Source: Centrapalus pauciflorus (Eukaryota > Streptophyta > Magnoliopsida > Asterales > Asteraceae). Taken from it: DNA of 64,000 nucleotides. This document shows positions 55,972 through 64,000 of this stretch, one piece after another. Every line of letters begins with the position of its first letter. Positions within the stretch are counted from its first letter, which is position 1. A model generated the notes under the pieces. The model ran no database searches. It was not told where the DNA came from and saw only the letters and a program-made list of their open reading frames with translations. The stretch lies in NCBI GenBank assembly GCA_020465985.1, contig JAANYP010000825.1:1-64000 (forward strand). The letters are read 5' to 3'. Made by a program: the position numbers and the translations under genes.

Positions 55972-58803
55972 TTAGTTATCACGGGGAACCCAAGCCATAA
56001 CTGACTTGGTTATACCATTCTCGTCCACATACTTAAACTCTTTCAAATACCCATCTCGCCTTTCAGGTGACTTGGGTCGTTGAACAGGAGTTTGTTGTGG
56101 TGCCGAGTGATGTAAATTCACTCTCTGCCTTTGAGTAGGCATTTGTTGTGGAGCTCTTGAATAATTCCGATTATATTGCATTTCAGATTGTGATCCCTGA
56201 GCTCTTACCGGTGTCTGATGCCTAATAGGAGTGTGTGACCTAACTGGAGTGTATGCTCTGCTAGGTGTTGTGCTCCTATATTGTTGCTGAGGTCCAGACC
56301 TAGACTGATTAATGACACGATTCGGTGAATTTGTCCTAACCACTTCTTTTGGTCCAACCTTTACCGGTGTGTGTTTCACAACTTGTTTTGGTGCAGCCTG
56401 CACAATTTTCTCGGTACTCTGAGAACTACTAGTGCTCGCCACATTTGTTGAGGGCTTACTGGTGTTGGCTTCCCTGTCTTAGGTGTAACTTCAGTCTTCC
56501 TAAGCGGACAGTTAGAAGCAACATGCCCCTTTTCATGACATCTAAAGCAGGACATCTTGTCTATGGATTTCTTGTGTGTGCCCTTCGACTTAGGTGTCTC
56601 ACTAGTGTCTTGGTCAGGCTGAGCATCTATTGTGACTGGTTCATCGTCCTGATCATTAAAATCAATTTTATGTTTTCCAGCAGGTGTTTCACTGGAGGAA
56701 GACACAAATTTGACTTTCTTAACCTTGACGATTGTATCAGTCACCTTAGGTGTATTTTCTATTATAGGCTCAGATGTAGGTGCAGGTATGTCCTCTAAGT
56801 CTACTGATTTGTCAGTTTTCTCCTGAGGTTGAGGCACGTAGTTTGCATTAAAAGGTGGAGGAATCTCATGAAATCCTAGACCTACAGGCTTTTTAGATTG
56901 ACGTTGAGCATCTAAAACTTTCCCTAGGTTCAGACTTGAATTCCTAAACTTTTCTAGCTTACTATTGGCCTCTGCTACCTTTACCTTAGTTTCAGCTAGC
57001 TCTATGTCTTTGTCCTTAAGATCTTTGGTCAAGGCCTCTACATGCTCATACATAAGCTCTAACCTAACACACTGCTCACTCAGTTTGTCTTTCAGAACTA
57101 TTACATCTTGAGCATCAGCCTTAAGTTTTTCCTTAAGATCTTGCTTAATGTCATTCAGGCTAGCATTATCAGATTTTAAAGACTCATTTTGAGCAGTTAT
57201 GTTCTTATGTGATTCTAAGACTAGATTCAACCTATCGTTAGATTTAACACATAACACGCATAATTCATGAAAAAGGGAGTAGTTCAGACTAACCTTTGTG
57301 TTATCGGATTCCACGTTGGCCATTTGAGCGGCAAACTCCAGAAGCGTCTGATCATTCGTCTTCTCCACCCACATCGGACTGCTGTCCCTTGTGGTCTGCT
57401 CTTCCCCTTCACATCCATTTTCCATGACTTCAGCCATGAAGGCTCTAGCATTTGATTCCGGATGTGAGCTCCAGTCGTAGGTACCATCCAGCTGTCTGTC
57501 TGATGTGACATTTGATAATAGACCAGCTAGATTGGCTTGACCGGCAGATGAACTCGGAAGGTATCTCTGAGACTGATTCTGAAACTGTCCATGATGCTGA
57601 TTCTGCCCTTGGTATGTATCTACCTTCGGTCTATGACATTCTCTGGCGAAGTGTCCCAGACCTTGACAATTGTAGCACTTGACCTTGGACTTATCAAATC
57701 CAATCCCCTTATTGTTCATCGTCAAATTCCTCCCGGTTCTTTTGATGAATCTTTTAACCCGTTGGGTTACCTTGGCCAGTTGCCATTTAAGATCCATTTC
57801 CTGAAGATCGTCAGGGTCTACCTGATCATAGTCTTCATCCCAGAGAGCAGGATCGTTTATCTTCCCCTGAACGCAGTTCCCGTATGCGGCTACAAATGAA
57901 GCAAGCAAGTTCAAATGTTCTTCTGCTGATTTAGCGCTCATGGGCATCTTAGAATAGCCCTGAGATGTGGACGCCTGTGTTGATTGAGGTTGCTGTTCTT
58001 CCGATCTTCCTAACCCTAAGAACGCTCTGTTCAGTGTGTCATCAGTCTCTGCTGGTGACGACGTTTCTCCGGTGAAAAACGCTGTAGCAGTCTTCAGATC
58101 AGCTGCGGCTGAAGGTTTTGTTGATTTTCCAAAATACATGGCTGGATTTTGGACTTGTTCGTAATCCGTTTCGGCCTTCAGTAGCTCGAAATGATATGCC
58201 CGCAACGTTCCCACGATATCCTCCAATGATTGAGTATAATACTTGTCTTCATTAAGCTTAATCATTGCCACATACATAGCCCATTTGGCTGGTAAGGCAT
58301 CAAGAAGCTTATTGTTCTTTTCAGTGTCATTGTACTCAATCCCGTGACTTTCAAGCTCTGTCAACAGATGGTAAAAGTGGGTGATGGTGTCATCCAGCTG
58401 TTCATCCTTCAAAGACTTAAAAATAGCAAACTTCTGTTTCAACAGCTCCATACGCTTTCTTCGAACCCTCGGATTACCCTCACATCTCTTTTCCAGCGAC
58501 TCCCAAAGTTCCATAGATGTCTTTTGAGTGCGGAAAGTATGTAGTATATCTTGAGGCAACGCCATTCGAATAATGGAGAAAGCTCTATTCTCGGCTTCAT
58601 ACAGTTTCTTATCATCTTCCTTCAGAAATTGGTGGAATGTATCCTTTGTCAATACATACCCACATGTGCATGTCATTGAAACGCACAAAATCGGCAAACC
58701 GATCTTTCCACCAATAATAATCCTCGAGTTTCATCAGCTTAGGCGGAGTGTTTGCCTTCCAGACCTCATGATCCATTTCTAGAAACTTTTGAAGATTTGA
58801 CAT
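55972..58803 (-). pseudogene. gag: Element D gag with two zinc knuckles and a coiled coil, broken
   Basis: ATG at 58803 (MSNLQKFLEMDHEVW). A 41-bp deletion near 58625, bounded by GAAG, removes about 14 codons and shifts frame; a 1-bp loss near 56452 shifts it again. Both knuckles are intact: CYNCQGLGHFAREC (57636-57677) and CFRCHEKGHVASNC (56514-56555), with the coiled coil between them (about 57250-56900). Ends at TAA 55972-55974 after AWVPRDN, at the splice-site-like border to pol. Confidence 0.88.
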
Positions 58804-59442
58804 CGTTTCAAAAGTAATTGAATTGAAACTTAATTAATTTAATTCGAAACTAAGTTAAACTTATTCTTTCGAATCTAGGTAGATTCGAATATAATTAATT
58901 TTAAATCTGTTTGGGATTAAATTCAATTAAGTTTGATAATTCAATTAAAATCGAAGATGATGACAGATTCGAAAGTTCCTAAACTCGAAGTTCAAGCAAA
59001 CTCGAATACTAAGAAGTTTCGAAGTACCCCTGTTCGACTATAGTCCAAACTCGAAGCAAACTCGAGTGACAGTAAACTCGAGACTCCTATTCGACTCTAG
59101 CACAAACTCGAATTAAACTCAAAACACGCTTTATCAAACTCGAGAGGAGCGGATTTGGTTAGACTCGAGACTAAGAATAACCCTAATTACTCCTAACAGA
59201 TTCGAGCGCCGCAAACTCGAAAAATGGCTAACACTTCGATTTCTTTACGTTTTGCAGATTAAATCAATATTTTTACAACGAAAAATATTGATTTCGATCA
59301 AAAACGTGAAAAACACGAAGTATTTCCCGAATGACAATTTGCTAAGCTCGAAAAACACGAAAAAACACGAATTTGAGAGAAAAACCGTCCAAAAGCATCA
59401 AGAAACCTAGAATGTATCTAGATGAACACGAAGAACACCAAG
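58804..59442 (-). repeat. D leader with TCGA-word array; primer site deleted
   Basis: Collinear with the A leader and rich in CTCGAA/ATTCGA words (about 58860-59230). At about 59443 the leader joins LTR sequence directly: about 39 bases including the primer site and LTR terminus are missing, with AACAC at the junction. Confidence 0.8.
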
Positions 59443-59602
59443 AACACAGATCTATCTAGACGCGGAACCGTCAAAGAGTGCGGAAACCACTTTAACGGGT
59501 AGATGGAAACAACTCTCACTTACAAACACGGAGACTATCAACGAGCTGTACGAATCACACAAGAACGCACCTACTAGAAGATTCTCTCCGAAACAGCACT
59601 AA
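59443..59602 (-). repeat. D 5' LTR, first fragment
   Basis: Matches 46802-46962 of the 3' LTR. It lacks the terminal dozen bases because of the primer-site deletion and is cut at ACTAA by element E. Confidence 0.9.
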
Positions 59603-60260
59603 TGTTGGTACACCCTGTGTGACGATAGCAGTCTAATCGATCTGCATTATGGTTTAAGTAATATTCTGAGTATTAACAAGTGTTTTGATATATATGTTTA
59701 TATGTGTTTGTCTGTTATTGATTGTGTGTTTGAACTTGATGTAACATATTACAAGAAGTTCAAACATAAAGGTCAAAGATTAACTCAAGCATAAGTAAAA
59801 CATAAGTTTCATCACTTAAGAGTTTAAGTGTTTTGGCTAGATTCGAATTGCTTAAGGGAACACATTCGAATCTGTGATAGATTCGAATGAGACCTTAGAT
59901 TCGAATGGGTTAGATTCGAGGATGTCAATATGGACAGACTCGAATGGGCCTTGGGCCAGATTCGAGTTTGGCCCACATCAGACTCGAATCAGGGTCTATA
60001 ATTAGGGATAGACTCGAATCATTAAGGGACTTTTTGCAGAATTCGTGAGGAATTAAGCAAGAGGCGATCTCGAGTTTATCAGCTAGGTGAGTGCTGTTTC
60101 GGAGAGAATTAGTTCGTAGGATCGTTCATGTGTCGTTCGTTCAACGTCTAATAGTCTCCGTGTTCCGTTGGTTGAGAGTTGTCCGTCTAACCGTCAACGA
60201 GGATTCCGCACTCGTTCACGGATCCGCGTCTAGATAGATCTTGCCGTCGTAGACCTTACA
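59603..60260 (+). repeat. LTR of element E
   Basis: 658 bp, TGTTGG to CTTACA. Same organisation as the A LTR (TCGA words, GGCCCA motifs, TATA-like) but clearly diverged in the first 200 bases and the promoter-distal part; a third subfamily. Confidence 0.9.
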
Positions 60261-60262
60261 AG

Positions 60263-60274
60263 TGGTATCAGAGC
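60263..60274 (+). other. Primer binding site of E
   Basis: TGGTATCAGAGC, perfect, two bases after the LTR. Confidence 0.9.
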
Positions 60275-60936
60275 ATACGGAGTGTTCTTGGTGTTCTTCG
60301 TGTTCATCAGATACATTCTAGGTTTCTTGACGCTAGTTGGACGGTTTTGCTCTCAAAAACGTGTTTTCAAGCTTAGCAAATTCATATTCGGGAAACACTT
60401 TGTGGTTTTTCACGTTTTTGATCGAAATCATTATTTTTCGTTTGAAAAATAGTGATTTAATCTGTAAAACGTCAAAAAATCAAAGTGTTAGCCGTTTTTC
60501 GAGTTTGCGGCGCTCGAATCTATAGGGGTAATTAGGGTTTCACTTTAGTCTCGAGTCTAACCTAAATACGCTCCTTTTGAGTCAATTTCAGAGAATTTCG
60601 AATCTATCTTGTTTCGAATCTGTTGCTTCATTCGAATAGGATCTCGAGTCTAGATTAGTTTCGAGTTTGCTTCGAGTCTAGTATTTTTTTCGAATCTGTG
60701 TTTCGAATCTGCTGAAATTCGAGTCTGCTGACCTTCGACTCTAAGGACCATCGATTCTAAGGATTTGTTCGAATCTGACATAATTTCGAATCTAATTGAA
60801 TTTTAAGACTTAATCGAATTTAATCACAAAAGATTTAATCTTAATTAGTTTCGAATCTACCTAGATTCGAATAAGTTAGTCTAAATCAGTTTCGAATTAA
60901 CTTAATTAAGTTCAAATTCAATTTGTTTCTGAAAAG
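60275..60936 (+). repeat. E leader with TCGA-word array
   Basis: Counterpart of the A leader, with TTCGAATCTG/TTCGAGTCTG words throughout 60490-60900. It ends TTTGTTTCTGAAAAG right before the gag ATG, a possible 3' splice site not kept in A or D. Confidence 0.8.
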
Positions 60937-61549
60937 ATGTCAAATCTTCAGAAATTCCTTGAGATGGATCACGAAGTTGGGAAGGCAAATGCACCACCTA
61001 AGTTGATGAAAGTTGAGGACTATTACTGGTGGAAGGATCGTTTTACAGATTTTGTACGATTCAATGATATGCGCATGTGGGTATGCATAGATGAAGGGTA
61101 CATTCCGCCAGTATCTGAAGTTGAAGGCCGTCAAAAGGTCTTGTCATATCAGATGATGAAAGAAGATGACAAGAAACTTTTTGAAGCTGAAAACAAAGCT
61201 TTTTCTTTAATCCGAATGGCGTTACCGCAAGATATTCTACACACATTCCGGACTCAGAGGACATCAAAAGACCTTTGGGAGTCGCTTGAGAAGAGGTGTG
61301 AGGGAAATCCTCGGGTTAGGAGAAAGCGTACAGAGCTGTTACAGCAACAGTTCGCGATTTTCAAGGCAATTAAGGATGAACAGTTGGATGATATTGTCAC
61401 AAGGTTCTATCATCTGATAACGGAACTTGAAAGTCATGGAATTGAGTATTCGGACACTGACAAGAACAACAAGCTTCTTGATGCCCTACCAGCCAAATGG
61501 GCTATGTACGTGGCAATGATTAAGCTGAATGAGGACAAATACCACAAGA
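60937..61549 (+). pseudogene. gag: Element E gag, N-terminal fragment
   Basis: MSNLQKFLEMDHEVGKANAP start, open for 204 codons covering the capsid-like core (YYWWKDRF; LPQDILHTF; LLDALPAKWAMYVAMI). Truncated by the E 3' breakpoint before any knuckle. It has no frameshift or stop, and shows the reading frame that A and D have lost near their N-termini. Confidence 0.9.
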
Positions 61550-61554
61550 ACTAA

Positions 61555-62038
61555 TACTGATGATAAACTCGAAATCGCTTTATGCTTAATCTCTCTCGAA
61601 TTCTGTAAAAAGTCTGATAATTATTCGAGTCTATCCCTAATTATAGAGGCTAATTCGAGTCTTCCATGGGCCAAACTCGAATCAGGCCCAAGGCCCATTC
61701 GAGTTTGTCCCCACTGACACTCTCAAATCTGCCTAAGTGAGTACATTCGAATCTGTCTAACTGACCCATTCGAATCTGACCTAGATTCGAATCCTAGTCC
61801 TTAGACATTTCGAATCTACTTTTTCACATAATTAACTTAGTATTGAAACTTATGTTTTTACCTTATGTTTGATTTTATCTTTGATCTTTATGTTTGAACT
61901 TCTTGTAATACGTTACATTAAGTTCAAAAACACAAACAATAATAATTATCAAACATATATAAACATATATATCAAACACTTGCTAAACCACACTGTTGGA
62001 TCACTTAGACTGCTATCGTCACACAAGATGTACTAACA
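61555..62038 (-). repeat. D 5' LTR, second fragment
   Basis: Continues the D LTR after E, matching 46963-47444, and ends ACTAACA before ACCAA and C RNase H sequence. Confidence 0.92.
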
Positions 62039-62338
62039 ACCAATATCCCAATTTACTGTGATTCTCGAAGTGCAATTGCCATCTCTTGCAATCTCGTGCA
62101 GCACTCTCGAACAAAACACATAGATATCAGGTAACATTTTATTAAAGATCACGTAAAAAAGGGAACCATTGAGTTGTATTTTGTTGGCACGGATTATCAA
62201 CTTGCGGATATATTTACTAAAGCTTTAGACGAACCTCGTTTTAAGTTTTTAGTATCCCATATCGGCATGTTGAATCCGCCTTCCAATAAAATATCAGATT
62301 TTGTCTTAAATTATTCTATTTCAATCTATCGTGATTGA
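62039..62338 (+). pseudogene. pol: Element C pol, RNase H end
   Basis: Resumes C pol after D: IPIYCDSRSAIAIS, then KHIDIRYHFIKDHV-type and DYQLADIFTKALDEPRF motifs typical of the Copia pol end, and GMLNPP, stopping at TGA 62336-62338. A frameshift is present near 62090-62130. Confidence 0.85.
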
Positions 62339-62947
62339 AATTCCTTTATTTTAGAAAATATCTGTTATTTAAATTTAAGGATTGTGTCACAAAATTGAAA
62401 CTCAATATTTCCTTATCTGTGTACATTTTTAATAATTAATGATCCTGACAAATTGCTGTGTGAATTGTTCATCACGGAGTGGGACGCAAACAATATCCAG
62501 GTTTGTCTGTATTTTTAAGGCTAAAAAGAGTTGACGAGCTTAATCAGAAAAACACAAGGAAAAGAACCAGTATTTATTTGAGGGGGAGTATAGTTAGGAT
62601 TTTAAGTTTTATAATTCTTTGTTTCTTTTTAATTTCTTATAGTTAAATTTTAAATTTTAGGTTGGTTATACTTTAATTTAATTTTAAGTTGCATTTAATA
62701 CATCAGAAAATCCCAAAAAGATTTTAAGTGTTTGAATTTATCAAAATCCCAAAAATATTTTATCTTATTTTATTTAGGTTTATTTTTTTTTCTTTTCTTT
62801 TATTTTATTCTTTGTCTTAACTTAAACACTAAAAGAAAATACCAAAAATATTTTTTGTTGCTTATTCGTTTCAAAGAAAACTACGAAAAGATTTAATAAA
62901 ATTGGGCAAATCTTTATTAAAAATCTTGTTTCTCTCTATTTTCATTA
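62339..62947 (+). other. C post-pol spacer with polypurine-like tract
   Basis: TTTGAGGGGGAGTA at 62578-62591 is followed by AT-rich DNA (TTTTATTTT runs) and no LTR, paralleling B after its pol. No gene. Confidence 0.6.
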
Positions 62948-63211
62948 AGCCCAATAAATTTTTTTATTTGTGTGTGTGTTGTAATATCCGGCGGCCCACT
63001 CCAGTTGGGCGTGGATCCTTTGACCCTAAAACCCGACCCGAGCACCTATATAAGGGCGGGTCAAACGGTCAAACGGATATTACTTCATCTTCAAGCTTCT
63101 TCTCCCTCTCTCGTTCAAACCCACCGCCGAACCTCCATTAAACCTCATACAAGCTTTTGGAACATCGATTTTCTTCATTTTTCTTACTTCATTCACCTTC
63201 GGCATCATCAG
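62948..63211 (+). promoter_or_regulatory. Candidate internal promoter and first exon of C ORF3
   Basis: AGCCCA (62948-62953), GGCCCA (62993-62998) and TTGGGCG precede a strong TATATAAG (63047-63054). A C/T-rich stretch (TTCTTCTCCCTCTCTCG) follows where a transcript would start, ending CATCATCAG before donor GTAACC at 63212. Confidence 0.55.
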
Positions 63212-64000
63212 GTAACCTCATTTTAACTTTATTTTAGTTTATAATTTCATATTTTATGTGTTTGATTCTCATTTTTTCTTCATTTTTTCTTCTCGGTTTT
63301 TGCTAGTTTTAGGTACTTTAATGTGTTCTTTTTACGTACTTATAGTTAGATAAAATGTTCATCATGCATTTTTAGACTAGGATCTGTAATTTAATGCATT
63401 CTTATTAACTTTTAACTGTTCACGTTCATAAATTGCATGAACTCATTAACTGCTGCTTGCATCTTCAGATGTCCGAATTCAGACCAACACCCGAATTCGG
63501 ATGTCCCACTTAGGCTAATTTTCAACTTTTTCAAAGTAACTAAACCGAATTCGGACCACTATAGATCCGAATTCGGACATCTGATGATCAGAATTCGGAT
63601 CACTGTTGATCCGAATTCGGTCCTTCACATTTTTCAAAATTACATTTAAGCCTAAATGTTTCTATCCTGTTCATCCGAACTCGGTCCTCATCCGAATTTG
63701 TGTTCCATCCGGATTCGATCTTTTGTCTTCATTGCATACATAACATTCCATCCGCTTATCCCATCCGAATTCGAACCAAAATCACAACTTCATCCGAATT
63801 CGGGTCAAATTTGCATCATCACTTACATCCATTTCAGTTCCCATCCGAATTCGCTCCTTCTTCATGAACCATCCGAATTCGGACCCCAACATCCCCTTTC
63901 ATGCATCATCTGGATTTCGGGCTGATCCGAATTCGATGACACTGTTCATCCGAATTCGGACCATCCGAAATCCTTAGCATTTTTTTAAATTTTTCCATTT
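63212..64000 (+). repeat. Leader/intron with CCGAATTCGG-word array, to window end
   Basis: Begins at donor GTAACC. From 63465 to the edge it holds about 25 copies or halves of CATCCGAATTCGGACC, the word of the C gag leader. ORF3 itself would lie outside the window. Short ORFs here reflect the repeat. Confidence 0.7.

Larger units (their letters stand above)
59603..61549 (+). mobile_element. Element E: 3'-truncated relative of A inserted in D's LTR
   Basis: LTR 59603-60260, primer site, leader, and the first 204 codons of gag, then an abrupt end within gag. ACTAA lies at both sides (59598-59602 and 61550-61554) as a target duplication of normal size, yet pol, ORF3 and a 3' LTR are absent. Confidence 0.85.
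46788..62038 (-). mobile_element. Element D: Ty1/Copia element of the A family, interrupted by E
   Basis: Minus-strand element with 3' LTR 46788-47444 and 5' LTR 59443-62038 (split by E). Perfect target duplication ACCAA at 46783-46787 and 62039-62043, inside C RNase H. Internal parts mirror A: gag, pol, spacer with hairpins, ORF3. About 13 substitutions separate its LTRs (about 2%), so it is older than A. The primer site is deleted and all ORFs are broken. Confidence 0.94.
38575..64000 (+). mobile_element. Element C: Sirevirus-like Ty1/Copia element, partial, split by D
   Basis: Plus-strand element: LTR end, primer site, leader with CCGAATTCGG words, gag, pol, spacer, and a promoter-like and leader region that probably precedes an ORF3 outside the window. 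Pol is interrupted at 46787 by element D and resumes at 62039 (TSD ACCAA). Gag and pol have several stops and frameshifts. The 3' LTR is not in the window, so the 5' LTR limits are uncertain. Confidence 0.8.

Noticed and set aside
62983..64000. A separate plus-strand Gypsy LTR starting TGTAATATCCGG
   Set aside because: Considered because of the TG start and the G-like palindrome array, but the array word equals that of the C gag leader and the layout copies the post-pol region of A, B and D; ORF3 leader of C is the simpler reading. Not fully excluded.

Overview
This 64 kb window is a piece of a large plant nuclear genome made entirely of nested LTR retrotransposons. I see no host gene, tRNA, rRNA or CRISPR array. 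The plant assignment rests on initiator-Met-tRNA primer sites (TGGTATCAGAGC type), plant-like GT-AG intron signals, Ty1/Copia Sirevirus-like elements carrying a large third ORF, and a Tekay-like chromovirus. A eudicot, perhaps Asteraceae, is my guess from general resemblance of the elements and is not proven by the sequence.

Layout. Element B (Copia, Sirevirus-like, minus strand) runs from the left edge to about 37.27 kb and is decayed. Its third ORF is split by element A (Copia, plus strand, 1809-25180, LTRs of 655 bp). A is in turn split by G (Ty3/Gypsy chromovirus, minus strand, 10122-20035, LTRs of about 2.5 kb, TSD CCTGT). After an unassigned stretch at 37.3-38.6 kb comes element C (Copia, plus strand, about 38.6 kb to beyond the right edge). 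Its RNase H region is split by D (same family as A, minus strand, 46788-62038, TSD ACCAA). D's 5' LTR is split by E, a 3'-truncated third relative of A (59603-61549, flanked by ACTAA). LTR divergence by eye is about 0.4% for G, 0.6% for A and 2% for D, which agrees with the nesting order.

How the parts work. Each Copia element has gag with one or two zinc knuckles and a coiled coil, then pol (protease, integrase, RT, RNase H), a spacer, and a large ORF3 of unknown function (Sirevirus env-like position) with a coiled coil and acidic tail. Every copy is broken by stops, frameshifts or insertions.

Most interesting signals. (1) ORF3 looks like a separate transcription unit in several elements: TATA box, short first exon, leader intron, and a 3' splice site only 2-7 nt before the ATG. 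(2) Dense arrays of short CG-containing palindromic words (TTCGARTYTG type in A/B/D/E; CCGAATTCGG type in both Copia C and Gypsy G) occupy promoters and transcribed leaders, often inside predicted first introns. (3) G carries an 81-nt phase-0 intron-like insert inside its RT domain whose 3' splice site TAG is the only in-frame stop. (4) At the gag/pol border of A and D a conserved stop codon lies within a branch-site/3' splice-site consensus. All functional statements here are inferences from sequence; no search or alignment program was run.
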